Shown here: one piece after another, positions 22,860 to 31,203 of the stretch
How the letters are laid out: each line of letters starts with the position of its first letter
Position numbering within the stretch: position 1 is the stretch's first letter
IMG/VR virus record: IMGVR_UViG_3300010430_000017
Coordinates: 18,545-82,544 of that record
DNA from: a virus
DNA length: 64,000 nt
Direction: 5' to 3' (one strand)
Translations under genes and position numbers: made by a program
The notes under the pieces: model-generated
Told to the model about the DNA's origin: nothing
Database searches by the model: none
Seen by the model: the letters and a program-made list of their open reading frames with translations, nothing else

Positions 22860-23510
22860 ATGAAGACTTTTGAATATGATGGTAAACAGTTTGAAGCGGT
22901 AATAATGAATGATCCTGGTACTTGTAGGTCATGCTCTTTCAGAGAAATGGATAGTTGCCCAAGAGACTTAACGAATTATTGTGACGATCATCCTATTGTA
23001 TTCCATGAGATCAAGAAAAAAGAATTTGATGCAGTTAAGGTTGAAGAAAACAAAGAAAGTTTTGTAGTAAAACATAACAACAAAGAATACGAATTCAGGG
23101 CTTTTACTTTGATTGATCTATATAAAAAGAAATTTCATAGAAGAGAATTTATCAAGCTAATGGAAAGAATGGAGGAAATTAACTTTGGTCCGGGAGAAGA
23201 AGTTATCTCAGAAACTGAATTTCTGCACCTTCGTGTTTTGTCAAAAAATATTAGTTGGCTTATTGATAATGGCTTCGGGAAACAAATTGTCAAAGAAACG
23301 ATGTTGGAACCGGGGATGGTGCTTGTGAGTGATAAACCGGAGAAAGAGGAACTTGTGTATATTAATAAGGATAAACTTATAATGGGTAAGGGCTGGATTC
23401 TTAATCGGTCCTGGTACGATAAAGGGCAGGCAAAACTTTACCCATGTAGGACACTTGAGAAATTAAATAAGTATTCTTTGTTTACATGGAAAATTAAACC
23501 CACTGACTAA
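22860..23510 (+). CDS. Hypothetical phage protein with N-terminal Cys cluster
   Basis: This encodes 216 residues. CRSCSFREMDSCPRDLTNYC near the N-terminus (residues 21-40) suggests a metal site. The rest is alpha/beta with no known motif. AAAGGGGAATC precedes the ATG. A strong hairpin terminator follows. Confidence 0.55.
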   Translation: MKTFEYDGKQFEAVIMNDPGTCRSCSFREMDSCPRDLTNYCDDHPIVFHEIKKKEFDAVKVEENKESFVVKHNNKEYEFRAFTLIDLYKKKFHRREFIKLMERMEEINFGPGEEVISETEFLHLRVLSKNISWLIDNGFGKQIVKETMLEPGMVLVSDKPEKEELVYINKDKLIMGKGWILNRSWYDKGQAKLYPCRTLEKLNKYSLFTWKIKPTD

Positions 23511-23529
23511 GTAAACTTATTTACTGTTT

Positions 23530-23571
23530 AAATCCCAGTATGTTATTTCTGATAGTAACATACTGGGATTT
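23530..23571 (+). terminator. 16-bp perfect hairpin, probable terminator
   Basis: A perfect 16-bp stem (AAATCCCAGTATGTTA and its complement) with a 10-base loop lies 20 bases after the stop of 22860-23510. The trailing T-tract is poor (TTTATTATTTG). Confidence 0.7.
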
Positions 23572-24002
23572 ATTATTTGTGCTTTAAAAGCACAGTATTT
23601 CTTTACTGAGGCACTACTAAACGGTAGTTTATGAAGTATCTGAATAGCAATTACTTGTAATTGAATGTGAAAATATACCAGGGAATATAATATACAATGA
23701 TCTTCGGATACTGTGGTATTAGCGGGTTTGATGGGGGTATATATTGTGTGATACTATATATTGTGGTTTGTTTTTATTAAGCTATTAATTTTTTATTTAA
23801 TTTGTATTTGTTTTTTATGAAACTGTTTGTTTGTTTTAAGCCCTCAATGCAATCTCCGTGCCACTAAGTTGATATATCAGTAATATACTTAAGATATATC
23901 AAAAGAATACTATAGATATATCACTGGTATACCAAAGAAATACCATGCAATAATCCTACCAATTAATCCCACAACAAAATAAATAAAAATACAAAATAAC
24001 CA
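23572..24002. other. Noncoding block with iterons
   Basis: About 430 bases hold no supported gene. The left half is AT-rich with no clear signal. The right half contains three evenly spaced GATATATCA motifs and a GGTATACC palindrome near 23926. Confidence 0.5.
23871..23923. repeat. Three GATATATCA iterons at exact 22-bp spacing
   Basis: GATATATCA starts at 23871, 23893 and 23915. The 22-bp period is about two helical turns, so a protein could bind all three on one face. The nearby promoters' -10 regions contain related GATATATA sequences. Confidence 0.75.
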
Positions 24003-24031
24003 TTGACAAGTATAATTTTGTTTGATATATA
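24003..24031 (+). promoter_or_regulatory. sigma70-like promoter, copy A
   Basis: TTGACA at 24003 and TATATA at 24026 have a 17-base spacer. The whole promoter is repeated almost exactly at 24488. Confidence 0.85.
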
Positions 24032-24076
24032 GGATCTATGATAAACAATAAATCAAATATCAATCAGGAGGACACT

Positions 24077-24475
24077 ATGTCAAAAGATTATGCTCTTATA
24101 AATTCAATGCCGGATTCGTCTTATGATTATTCCGCTGGATACTGCCATAGAATGGTATCTTACTTTAAACTGAATCACCCCAATATGGTAAACAGTATTA
24201 AAGCCTGGGAAGATGAAGCAATAGTTAGAGCAGAACAACGGGAGAGTATCTGGGGGGAGGATCTTTCCGAGACTGAAACTACCGAAGAAACCACAACGGA
24301 TCAAACAAGTACTGAATACCCCAACCTTGATAACTCCATCCCTGAAGACAGCACACCGGTTGAGATACTCACAGGACCCTTTACAGGAATAACAGCGTAC
24401 ACAAGAGATAATAGGCTGTTTGGTATGGTGTTTGGTCTTGCCCTTGAGATTAATCCTACAACAAAACAATATTAA
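24077..24475 (+). CDS. Hypothetical protein with Thr/Glu-rich linker
   Basis: This encodes 132 residues from ATG 24077, which has a perfect AGGAGG upstream. A helical N-terminus (about 1-60) is joined by a Thr/Glu-rich linker (SETETTEETTTDQTSTE) to a short C-terminal beta-rich piece (GPFTGITAYTRDNRLFGMVF). No family is recognised. Confidence 0.6.
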   Translation: MSKDYALINSMPDSSYDYSAGYCHRMVSYFKLNHPNMVNSIKAWEDEAIVRAEQRESIWGEDLSETETTEETTTDQTSTEYPNLDNSIPEDSTPVEILTGPFTGITAYTRDNRLFGMVFGLALEINPTTKQY

Positions 24476-24487
24476 TTAAAATAATCA

Positions 24488-24516
24488 TTGACAAGTATAA
24501 TTTTGTTTGATATATA
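24488..24516 (+). promoter_or_regulatory. sigma70-like promoter, copy B
   Basis: TTGACA at 24488 and TATATA at 24511 have a 17-base spacer. The bases from CATTGACA to GATATATA are identical to copy A. Confidence 0.85.
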
Positions 24517-24550
24517 TGATCCATCAAACAAAAACTAAGGAGCTAACGAC

Positions 24551-24694
24551 ATGAGACATTTAATCACCGCCAGCATTATAGAACTAACAATCATGGGTTT
24601 ACTGGTAATGGATATGAACAATCACGGTATCGTCTCCCAGTTGTTGTTTGCAGCAATCAAGACTTACATCAACCCCGAATTGACCTGGAGTTAA
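24551..24694 (+). CDS. Small hydrophobic protein
   Basis: This encodes 47 residues with a central hydrophobic segment (ASIIELTIMGLLVMDM). An AAGGAGCTAACG precedes the ATG. It is probably membrane-associated. Confidence 0.45.
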   Translation: MRHLITASIIELTIMGLLVMDMNNHGIVSQLLFAAIKTYINPELTWS

Positions 24695-24696
24695 TA

Positions 24697-24777
24697 ATGA
24701 AAAGACTAATCAACATATACATCATTGCACCGATTGTAGCTAATACAATCATAATATTGATAATTAATAGCTTATAG
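24697..24777 (+). CDS. Tiny single-TM peptide
   Basis: This encodes 26 residues, almost entirely hydrophobic after KR (IYIIAPIVANTIIILIINSL). It starts two bases after the previous stop. It is plausible as a membrane peptide but short. Confidence 0.35.
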   Translation: MKRLINIYIIAPIVANTIIILIINSL

Positions 24778-24790
24778 GAAAGGAATTGAG

Positions 24791-25093
24791 ATGAGAAATA
24801 CAATCAAGAATAAAACAGAGTTAAGATACACAATCAAGAACGCCATAGGCAACACAGATAGTCTTGACTACGTAGAATTTTATCAGGACTGGACATGGGA
24901 TATCATGGGATGCAATACCTGGACTACTAACGATGTATGCTATAGGTGTCAGCTGTCCGAGCTTGCATGGGCAATGGATTGGGAAAGCTCAGTGGATGAG
25001 ACTATAACAGAGAAATTCCGTGATTTAGAATCACATATTATTTCTTGGAACCAAGCTACCAAGGAACACCGGCGGGAGCTTTGTCCTTGGTAA
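24791..25093 (+). CDS. Hypothetical phage protein
   Basis: This encodes 100 residues, Trp-rich (DWTWDIMGCNTWTTND, ELAWAMDWE), with an AAAGGAAT before the ATG. No domain is recognised. It is the last gene of the leftward + strand block, followed by a terminator. Confidence 0.55.
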   Translation: MRNTIKNKTELRYTIKNAIGNTDSLDYVEFYQDWTWDIMGCNTWTTNDVCYRCQLSELAWAMDWESSVDETITEKFRDLESHIISWNQATKEHRRELCPW

Positions 25094-25107
25094 TATAACC
25101 AACAATT

Positions 25108-25142
25108 AAACCCCTGGAGTTAATTCCCCAGGGGTTTTGTTT
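25108..25142 (+). terminator. Intrinsic terminator between convergent operons
   Basis: AAACCCCTGG (25108-25117) pairs with CCAGGGGTTT (25128-25137) and is followed by TGTTTGT. The A-rich left flank could let it work in both directions. Bases 25143-25368 show no gene. Confidence 0.8.
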
Positions 25143-25368
25143 GTCTTGTATGATAACAATGTTCACAAGAATTAACTTGCAATTCTTATGCCAGTAACAA
25201 TGTTAATATTATTTATCAAGATATTTTCGATTTACCATCGTTCTTGGTATGGTTATTGCTTGTGTGTTAAACACCTAACTCTCTATTTTTATTATATATC
25301 CTAATTCTCTCTATGAAGTCTTTTATATCTTTGGTATTTTACTAATAAATAGTTCTCTTTTGCATAAT

Positions 25369-26355
25369 TTACATTGTCTCTCCATTCCTCCATAGCCGTA
25401 GAGACTCTTGTATTCTCTTGCTGTTTTTATGTCTCTTATTTAAGAACGCCTCAAAACTCAACTTCTTAAACAAATGAACTTGGTTACACCAAGAAGCAAG
25501 ATCAACATAAAACTCATGATACCGAGCACCCCAGCAACTAATATCTCTCATTACATAAGGAAGACACTTCCTCCCCCTGAGATATTTTATTCTATATATA
25601 GTTTCCCTGAGTTCCATTACAGGGTGAACATACACAAAGAATTTTAGCTTCCAATCATTAACCCATTGAAGCAATGGGAGTTTTTCGTCTAAATATTTCT
25701 TGTACTTAATATCATCAAAAGCAAAGACGTACTCTTTCCAATAATTAAGCTTCCTCAAAGCCTTTGAGTTTTCTTTATTAACTAACCTAATATCAAGACC
25801 TTGGTTGAATTGGCATTTAACCCCTATCTCCGCTATCTTATTCAGTTCCCAAAGATGCCTTTTGTACCCAAGAATATTATTATCCATGAACTTCACTTTA
25901 TCATGCTGAATAATATCCTCTACTTCAGATACTTTATGAATCCTCCCTTCTTTCTTGGGGACTTTACAAAACCAACAACTCCTTACGCATCCCCTTGTAA
26001 TAAAACCATAAGAAGTATCATTATAAGGGTAAATAGAGTAATCAGGTTTACATCTTTCTACCTCCTCCCCTAATGTAGTCGTTAGATCTACGCCAGTACC
26101 TCCGAAAAAGATACCATCTCCGTGGATATGTTGGATATTATTTTCAAAGATAACACTACAAAATACTTCATTGTATTTTTCTGTGGCTATCTGATAGTCC
26201 TTTTTATTTCTATTAGGAAAATAGGGGAGATGTAGCTGTTGTATTCTAACTTCGTGACCTTTTTCTTTGTAATAAGTACTTAACTTCATAAGAGCGAGAT
26301 TTGGAATTGTACTGTCAGCATCAATCAAAAGAACCTTCTTGGAATCAGTATTCAT
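25369..26355 (-). CDS. Radical SAM protein of phage B12-binding-like type
   Basis: This 328-residue protein begins with a Rossmann-like segment (KVLLIDADSTIPNLALMKLS, then YYKEKGHEV), as in B12-binding-domain radical SAM proteins. It then has ITRGCVRSCWFCKVP near residue 117, the CxxxCxxC cluster motif. A typical FMDNN strand and a NQGLDIRL motif follow. Similar proteins are frequent in phages but their substrate is not established. A good SD (AAGGAGG) precedes the ATG. It is the last gene of the leftward - strand block. Confidence 0.85.
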   Translation of the reverse strand: MNTDSKKVLLIDADSTIPNLALMKLSTYYKEKGHEVRIQQLHLPYFPNRNKKDYQIATEKYNEVFCSVIFENNIQHIHGDGIFFGGTGVDLTTTLGEEVERCKPDYSIYPYNDTSYGFITRGCVRSCWFCKVPKKEGRIHKVSEVEDIIQHDKVKFMDNNILGYKRHLWELNKIAEIGVKCQFNQGLDIRLVNKENSKALRKLNYWKEYVFAFDDIKYKKYLDEKLPLLQWVNDWKLKFFVYVHPVMELRETIYRIKYLRGRKCLPYVMRDISCWGARYHEFYVDLASWCNQVHLFKKLSFEAFLNKRHKNSKRIQESLRLWRNGETM

Positions 26356-26409
26356 TTTATTTGCCTCCTTATTTTAAAAGATTTTCCCTGTATTCCTCAG
26401 TATTATCCA

Positions 26410-26553
26410 TTAAATAACCTTCCAAGTAATCAAAGCAAGGTAGTATAAGGTAATACAATCAATTGTTGTGATATTCTGGTCTTTGAAGTAATAAGCATAG
26501 CATAATACAACACACGAGGTCAATGAGATAATTAAGTGCTCGTACCATTTCAT
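26410..26553 (-). CDS. Small membrane protein
   Basis: This encodes 47 residues: MKWYEHLIISLTSCVVL starts one hydrophobic segment and a second (about 30-45) follows. A GGAG lies before the ATG on the - strand. Unknown role. Confidence 0.5.
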   Translation of the reverse strand: MKWYEHLIISLTSCVVLCYAYYFKDQNITTIDCITLYYLALITWKVI

Positions 26554-26582
26554 ATTAATATTCTCCTGTAGTCCTATAGTTA

Positions 26583-26741
26583 TCAACTAACATAACCCCG
26601 GGGTTTATACCAATCATGATTACACTTTTTAATCTCTTCTTCTTCTTTTTTAATCGCTTCTTGATATTCCAAATAAAGATCCTGTTGCAGATTATTAATT
26701 TTTTCTTTATTGTCAGTACTAAATTTCTTAAATATCTTCAT
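26583..26741 (-). CDS. Small charged helical protein
   Basis: This encodes 52 residues, a charged helix with KKEEEEIKKC, ending WYKPRGYVS. An AAGGATAAT precedes the ATG. No family is recognised. Confidence 0.5.
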   Translation of the reverse strand: MKIFKKFSTDNKEKINNLQQDLYLEYQEAIKKEEEEIKKCNHDWYKPRGYVS

Positions 26742-26778
26742 TATTATCCTTCAGTTTGATTACCTTTGGTAAGGCTTA

Positions 26779-27426
26779 CTATCTCTGATAGGGCCTGACA
26801 TGCCAGAGTCCACAAGAAGTTATAGCACAATTAATAATCTCTGGCCTTTGTTCCTCTTTACACATCTTACAATATCTCTTTATAGCATTTTTGTATATCT
26901 TTTGTATTGTTCTCGATTCTACACCTGCATGACAATGTTTACAAAGGGTTATTAAATTCCCTTCTTCGTCTTCACCTCCATACCTCCAAGGAAGAATATG
27001 ATGCACATGTAAAGGTGTTTCTTTTGAGCCACATTTCTTACATCTATGATTATCTCTTGCTAAAATAATATCTCTTAACTTATACCACTTTGCTGTTGTT
27101 AATCTGGATCTATGTTTAGGTGTTAAACCGCCTCTCCAGCTGGGACTATTTTCTCCTGTCCTTGGGTTTGTTTTTTGAGACGCTTTTTGTGCTTCGCTTA
27201 CCATTTTTCTACCTTCTTCAGATGTTGTCCAGCACTCACAGGAACAGTACCTATGAGTTTCTATTTTATATGGGGTTACATAAAACTTTTTACCACAAGT
27301 AAGACATTTTTTATATGCACCTCTTCTTACTGAAGTATTTGAAAGTTTTCTATTATAATAACAACTTCGTGAACAATACTTCTTACCTTCTTTTACTTCA
27401 TTACCACAAACCAGGCATACACTCAT
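26779..27426 (-). CDS. HNH endonuclease with N-terminal zinc fingers
   Basis: This encodes 215 residues. Two Cys4 units (CLVCGNEVKEGKKYCSRSC; CLTCGKKF...YCSCEC) are followed by a NUMOD-like NPRTGENSPSWRGG. The HNH core comes next: CKKCGSKETPLHVHHILPW then NLITLCKHCHAGV. The layout is typical of phage homing endonucleases. The promoter at 27578-27606 points to it. Confidence 0.88.
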   Translation of the reverse strand: MSVCLVCGNEVKEGKKYCSRSCYYNRKLSNTSVRRGAYKKCLTCGKKFYVTPYKIETHRYCSCECWTTSEEGRKMVSEAQKASQKTNPRTGENSPSWRGGLTPKHRSRLTTAKWYKLRDIILARDNHRCKKCGSKETPLHVHHILPWRYGGEDEEGNLITLCKHCHAGVESRTIQKIYKNAIKRYCKMCKEEQRPEIINCAITSCGLWHVRPYQR

Positions 27427-27577
27427 AATTTCCCTTTCTAACGTACGTTTACATTCTCTCAGTAAGGCTATATACCCAAAACCATAAAAAGCTCTCTAAG
27501 AGGCTAAAAACAACCTTAGAATTGATTTCTGAATAACAATCAGATCAATATCTTCTTAACATCATTCTTTTATGCTC

Positions 27578-27606
27578 AATATACACCATGAGCTATTTCT
27601 TGTCAA
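27578..27606 (-). promoter_or_regulatory. sigma70-like promoter (- strand)
   Basis: On the - strand TTGACA is at 27606-27601 and TATATT at 27583-27578, with a 17-base spacer. It lies at the end of the preceding gene and drives the HNH gene, leaving a leader of about 145 bases. Confidence 0.75.
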
Positions 27607-27916
27607 GACTATCCTTCTCCATACTCATAAAAGTCCCATCCGAGAAATCTCTATCATCAATACTGAATATTTCTTCTTTACCACAAATAGTACATACTTT
27701 TTGTATATCATATTCGTTCCAAATCTCATCCTCGTACCCTCTTGTAGCAGGACAGGAGTAACATATTTCATCATCCCTTGTTACTCTTAAATTTTGGTTT
27801 CTCCCGATAACTGCATACCTGTATTTATGCTCACAATGGGAGTCCTCACAAGCCCCGCATTCTTCCTTTGTACTCCAAGTATCCAAACACACTTCGCATT
27901 CGTAGTAAGTTTTCAT
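27593..27916 (-). CDS. Zinc-binding hypothetical protein
   Basis: This encodes 107 residues with three Cys pairs (YECEVCLD, CGACEDSHC, CTICGKEE), suggesting one or two zinc ribbons. Its start overlaps the end of the next upstream gene by four bases. Unknown function. Confidence 0.6.
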   Translation of the reverse strand: MKTYYECEVCLDTWSTKEECGACEDSHCEHKYRYAVIGRNQNLRVTRDDEICYSCPATRGYEDEIWNEYDIQKVCTICGKEEIFSIDDRDFSDGTFMSMEKDSLDKK

Positions 27917-28095
27917 CTAATAGCTCCTTTGTATTCTTTTCTTGTAATACTGTCATATTTTCTTCCACAAGCAGGACAACACATATCCTTGGGCCTTCCT
28001 CTTCCTGTTTGAACTAACTCAGGAGCAAAAATACTCGCAGGAGAGAAGCACTTACCGCAATATAATTTATTATTTCTAAGTATAGCTTTAGTCAC
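27913..28095 (-). CDS. Zinc-ribbon miniprotein
   Basis: This encodes 60 residues with YCGKCFSP and CCPACGRKYD, a Cys4 zinc ribbon. It overlaps both neighbours. It is one of several tandem ribbon miniproteins here. Confidence 0.65.
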   Translation of the reverse strand: MTKAILRNNKLYCGKCFSPASIFAPELVQTGRGRPKDMCCPACGRKYDSITRKEYKGAIR

Positions 28096-28285
28096 TTTTC
28101 AACTCCTTATAGTTAATAATTACAACTGTGTCATAGTTACTTTGTCTTTTAATATCCTCAGCCATTCCTACTATCTGTGTATACGTTTCTAATTTTTTAT
28201 CAGAGGTATACTCGCACATCCCGGTCCCAGAATGTGACGGCGACCAATATCCGTAAGAGATAAAGTATTTATATTCTTTAGTCAT
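28088..28285 (-). CDS. Small hypothetical protein
   Basis: This encodes 65 residues from the ATG at 28285, which follows AAGGAAGGAG; the longer frame lacks an SD. MTKEYKYFISYGYWSPSHSG and a C-terminal TVVIINYKEL give an alpha/beta outline. Function unknown. Confidence 0.55.
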   Translation of the reverse strand: MTKEYKYFISYGYWSPSHSGTGMCEYTSDKKLETYTQIVGMAEDIKRQSNYDTVVIINYKELKSD

Positions 28286-28460
28286 TCTTAAGCTCCTTCC
28301 TTGAGTACATATTAAATACCCTGTTGCATCCTCTGCACATGAGGTAATCTTCACCAACCCATGATTTAGTTAATACCACATTAGTGTTAGAGATGTTAGA
28401 GCGACAGAAAGGGCATCTAAGCTTCCCTCCCTTGTCTGTAAGTGCTTTTTTCTTTTTCAC
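28278..28460 (-). CDS. Zinc-ribbon miniprotein
   Basis: This encodes 60 residues with RCPFCRSNI and MCRGCNRVF forming a Cys4 ribbon and a basic N-terminus (MKKKKAL). It overlaps genes on both sides. Confidence 0.65.
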   Translation of the reverse strand: MKKKKALTDKGGKLRCPFCRSNISNTNVVLTKSWVGEDYLMCRGCNRVFNMYSRKELKND

Positions 28461-29239
28461 TTACTTCTCCTCTTTACGGGTATTTCCAAAGCATCCTTTA
28501 TCTCCCACCCTTTTCTAAGCCTTTCTTTCAGTGTTGTGTATTTGATGCCCTTTTTTCTTGCCCACGCAGCCATAGACATAGACTCTCCTTCAAAACGGAT
28601 TATTTTACAATTCCTCTTATTTTGAGCTTGTTCGACAGGAGAACTCCATTTAACATTCCAAGGGCCATATGGCCCATTATTATCTATCCTATCTATGGAA
28701 TACTTTCTATTAGGTCTATGACCCACATCCTTCAAAAAATTTTCAAATGAATTCCTCCATCTTCTGCATACATAAATACCTCTTCCTCCATAATGATGAT
28801 AATGTTTATGTTTGAAGAAGTAACACCTCTGTTTCATAGACAACCAAATGGTATACTCCTCTGTTTTTGTTTTTCCGTGTGTGGTCTGTATTCCGCTTAT
28901 GTATTCTTTAAAACATAATTTGCACATAGGGATAATAGATCCTCGTAGACTTTTAATACTTTTAACAACATAATCTCCGCAATCGCACTTGCATAACCAT
29001 TCAGTATCCCAAGTAGTTTTTACACCCATAGCGAAGATCGGAAGGAGCTTCCCAAACCTTTTTAACAATATATTTTGTGTTCCCTTATTGTTTACTGGCC
29101 TTTCGAAAGCATCTTCTATTTCCCACCCAATACGTATTCTTTGCCTTAAGGTAGAGAGATTAATACCTAAAGACCTTGACCATTCTTTTAAACTCTGTGT
29201 TTTTCCGTTGTACGTTATATATTTAGTTGGCAGCCCCAT
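28457..29239 (-). CDS. Homing-endonuclease-like protein with HTH repeats at both ends
   Basis: This 260-residue relative of 2373-3191 has a different repeat order. An N-terminal HTH repeat (SRSLGINLSTLRQRIRIGWE), a zinc region (CKCDCGDY, CKLC) and a core (YGGRGIYVCRRW, SIDRIDNNGPYGPWNVKW, EQAQNKRN) are followed by a second HTH repeat (KKGIKYTTLKERLRKGWE). The repeats are probably DNA-recognition modules that shuffle between family members. Nuclease activity is inferred. Confidence 0.7.
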   Translation of the reverse strand: MGLPTKYITYNGKTQSLKEWSRSLGINLSTLRQRIRIGWEIEDAFERPVNNKGTQNILLKRFGKLLPIFAMGVKTTWDTEWLCKCDCGDYVVKSIKSLRGSIIPMCKLCFKEYISGIQTTHGKTKTEEYTIWLSMKQRCYFFKHKHYHHYGGRGIYVCRRWRNSFENFLKDVGHRPNRKYSIDRIDNNGPYGPWNVKWSSPVEQAQNKRNCKIIRFEGESMSMAAWARKKGIKYTTLKERLRKGWEIKDALEIPVKRRSK

Positions 29240-29248
29240 ACTTTATAT

Positions 29249-29395
29249 TTAACCTTTCTCCTTATCTCCTAAAAGGCTCACAAAATCACAAAGATTCCCA
29301 AACACTTTGTCTGATTTGTGGTACAATTCTTTATCATTGTAAACAACAGGATATTCCATAACTCTATCATAGAATAATTCCTGAATCAAGTCCAT
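29249..29395 (-). CDS. Small acidic protein
   Basis: This encodes 48 residues beginning MDLIQELFYDRVMEYP. There is no clear SD, but it fills the gap between two genes on the same strand and is protein-like. Low certainty. Confidence 0.4.
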   Translation of the reverse strand: MDLIQELFYDRVMEYPVVYNDKELYHKSDKVFGNLCDFVSLLGDKEKG

Positions 29396-29423
29396 TCTGT
29401 CGAATATTTCATGTCAATGGTAT

Positions 29424-29597
29424 TTATCTGTCTTTTGATTCATTCTTCGACTCCTCACAAGATTCCAACCTAAAGATCTCGTTCCCCGTGTCAGGCCCAC
29501 AATCAAGGCAAGGGCAAACATCTTCATTCTCGAAGAAACATCCCTGGCACCCACCAAAACCCTCCACAAGCTCTACTTCAACTATGAATTTTTTCAT
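29424..29597 (-). CDS. Cys-rich small acidic protein
   Basis: This encodes 57 residues with CQGCF and CPCLDC, a likely metal site, in an acidic chain. The start overlaps the preceding stop as ATGA. Unknown role. Confidence 0.55.
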   Translation of the reverse strand: MKKFIVEVELVEGFGGCQGCFFENEDVCPCLDCGPDTGNEIFRLESCEESKNESKDR

Positions 29598-29809
29598 GTT
29601 AACCTATTTAAACATTCTCTCTTAACCTTATCAATAAAATCAAGTAGAGACAACCTACCAACAGTGCACTCAGTACCTCCACATTTATAACTCTGATAGT
29701 ACTCATCCGATAACATGTAACAATATGTGTGCGCAACAAATATCTGTTCTTTGGTTTCACAACTCTTAAATACTCTTTGTATTTTTTCCAATACTTGACT
29801 ATAAGTCAT
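29594..29809 (-). CDS. Small hypothetical protein
   Basis: This encodes 71 residues starting MTYSQVLEKIQRVFKSC, with helix-rich composition and a Cys-containing C-terminal half. Start and stop both overlap neighbours. A GGAG lies nine bases before the ATG. Confidence 0.55.
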   Translation of the reverse strand: MTYSQVLEKIQRVFKSCETKEQIFVAHTYCYMLSDEYYQSYKCGGTECTVGRLSLLDFIDKVKRECLNRLT

Positions 29810-29988
29810 CAAAATTTACTCCATGTCCAAAGTTTAATCCTAAGAATTCCTTTTCTCAATATCTCAAATAACACAATAACACAAGCACCGAAGAAAAGAA
29901 ACAAAATATTTATAAACATGAAAAATAGCATGATGATGTTGTGAATATATTTTTCTATTGTATTAAGAATGTTCTGTAGTTTAGTCAT
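29809..29988 (-). CDS. Single-TM membrane protein
   Basis: This encodes 59 residues with a long hydrophobic segment (about 18-44) and a basic C-terminus (RKGILRIKLWTWSKF). It is coupled by ATGA to the methyltransferase-like gene and by TGATG to the next. Confidence 0.6.
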   Translation of the reverse strand: MTKLQNILNTIEKYIHNIIMLFFMFINILFLFFGACVIVLFEILRKGILRIKLWTWSKF

Positions 29989-30590
29989 TTAAGTATTCCC
30001 CACTGTTTTGCCATTGCTTCCGCGATACCTCTAAAAAACATAGATCTTCTCTTACTTCTATCTTTCCCAGGACTCATATACCAAATTCTTTGTTGTTCTT
30101 TAAGTGGTAGAGACTGCATTTCAATGAATACATTATTTGTTCCAATAAGGTTCGGTAAATTATAATTCCATAATCCTGTTTTCTTCTTCTCAGGGTGTCC
30201 AAACATATATGGCTGAATATATTGGGAAGGCTTCTTAAGATTACTTTGTGTGGATAAAACACCCACAGGATTTTCGAAACAAACCCTGTTTCCTTTCTTC
30301 TTACATAGATTCCATAACTGTTCTGTCCATTCTATACTCTCCTGTCTCTTTTTTGTATTAGAATAATATCTATTCCCAGCAACACACAGGTATGTGCAGG
30401 GAGGGTGGCAGATAATTAAGTCATAGAACCCATCTTCTGTATTTTCTAAGATTTCCACTACATCGTGCATTATATGGTCGCCGTAAAGCGACTCACTTGG
30501 TAAAATATCACAACTTATGGCATAATGGCCTTCTCGGATAAATTCATCCCTTACTATCCCAGAATACTCACACCCAACAAAAACCCTCAT
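29985..30590 (-). CDS. DNA cytosine methyltransferase-like protein
   Basis: This encodes 201 residues. MRVFVGCEYSGIVRDEF resembles motif I of C5-methyltransferases, ICHPPCTYLC holds the PC catalytic motif, and VCFENPVG replaces the ENV motif. The target-recognition region of true C5-methyltransferases is absent, as in short phage homologues. It may methylate or otherwise modify phage DNA or nucleotides. An AGGAG precedes the ATG at 30590, which overlaps the stop of the Ntn hydrolase gene. Confidence 0.7.
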   Translation of the reverse strand: MRVFVGCEYSGIVRDEFIREGHYAISCDILPSESLYGDHIMHDVVEILENTEDGFYDLIICHPPCTYLCVAGNRYYSNTKKRQESIEWTEQLWNLCKKKGNRVCFENPVGVLSTQSNLKKPSQYIQPYMFGHPEKKKTGLWNYNLPNLIGTNNVFIEMQSLPLKEQQRIWYMSPGKDRSKRRSMFFRGIAEAMAKQWGILK

Positions 30591-31147
30591 CAAATACTCC
30601 TAATATGAATAGGTGCAGTAACACCACTACAAAGACCAATAGAAGCTTCCAGGGCTTTTGTTATTGTACTTTCGGGATCAATAATTTCTTGGTTATTATA
30701 AATATGATGCAGAACACCATAAGCATAGGAACTCCCGGAACCAATTGCGTAGTACGGTTCTGTTGTCTCGACTACTTGGAAAGCTGGATCAATTAGAAAT
30801 AGTCTTCCATGAATTCCGACAAGATAATTATCGGAATGTTCTTCTACTCCGAGATCATTAGCTGAATAACCGCATTGCTTAAACAAATCCATGAGGTTAA
30901 TACTGAATGTTCTGCACATATAATTCTCAAGAGTTTGTTTCTCTGTATCAAATACAGGAAGCCAGTCATCAACATGCTTCATTAACTGACTTCCTCTGAT
31001 CATACCAGCGTATCCGACAAGCATTTGATCATTGAGTTTAATTACCTTGGGTCCAGTGAGTTTTCTTTCAAGATCCCCGAAAGTAGCACAGCTGTCTGAT
31101 CCGAAGTACGTCTTGTTCTTGTGTTTCAAAGCAATCACGCAGGTCAT
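30590..31147 (-). CDS. Proteasome beta/HslV-like Ntn hydrolase
   Basis: This encodes 185 residues. After removal of Met1 the chain begins with Thr, the nucleophile of proteasome-type peptidases. Counted from that Thr, Asp falls at position 17 (FGSDS) and Lys at position 33 (TGPKVIKL), exactly as in proteasome beta subunits. IGSGSSYAYGVL matches the later Gly-Ser-Gly loop. No partner ATPase is seen nearby. It is the first gene after the promoter at 31204-31232. The Ntn fold is well supported; its target is unknown. Confidence 0.85.
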   Translation of the reverse strand: MTCVIALKHKNKTYFGSDSCATFGDLERKLTGPKVIKLNDQMLVGYAGMIRGSQLMKHVDDWLPVFDTEKQTLENYMCRTFSINLMDLFKQCGYSANDLGVEEHSDNYLVGIHGRLFLIDPAFQVVETTEPYYAIGSGSSYAYGVLHHIYNNQEIIDPESTITKALEASIGLCSGVTAPIHIRSI

Positions 31148-31203
31148 AGATTCTCCTTAATTATAATAAAAATGTCCTTAAACTTATCTCTAAATCTAAG
31201 GAC

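Noticed and set aside
24104-24469. 121-codon - strand frame opposite 24077-24475
   Set aside because: It is fully antisense to a gene with a perfect SD and own promoter, has no SD, and its composition is what the complement of the + strand gene would give.
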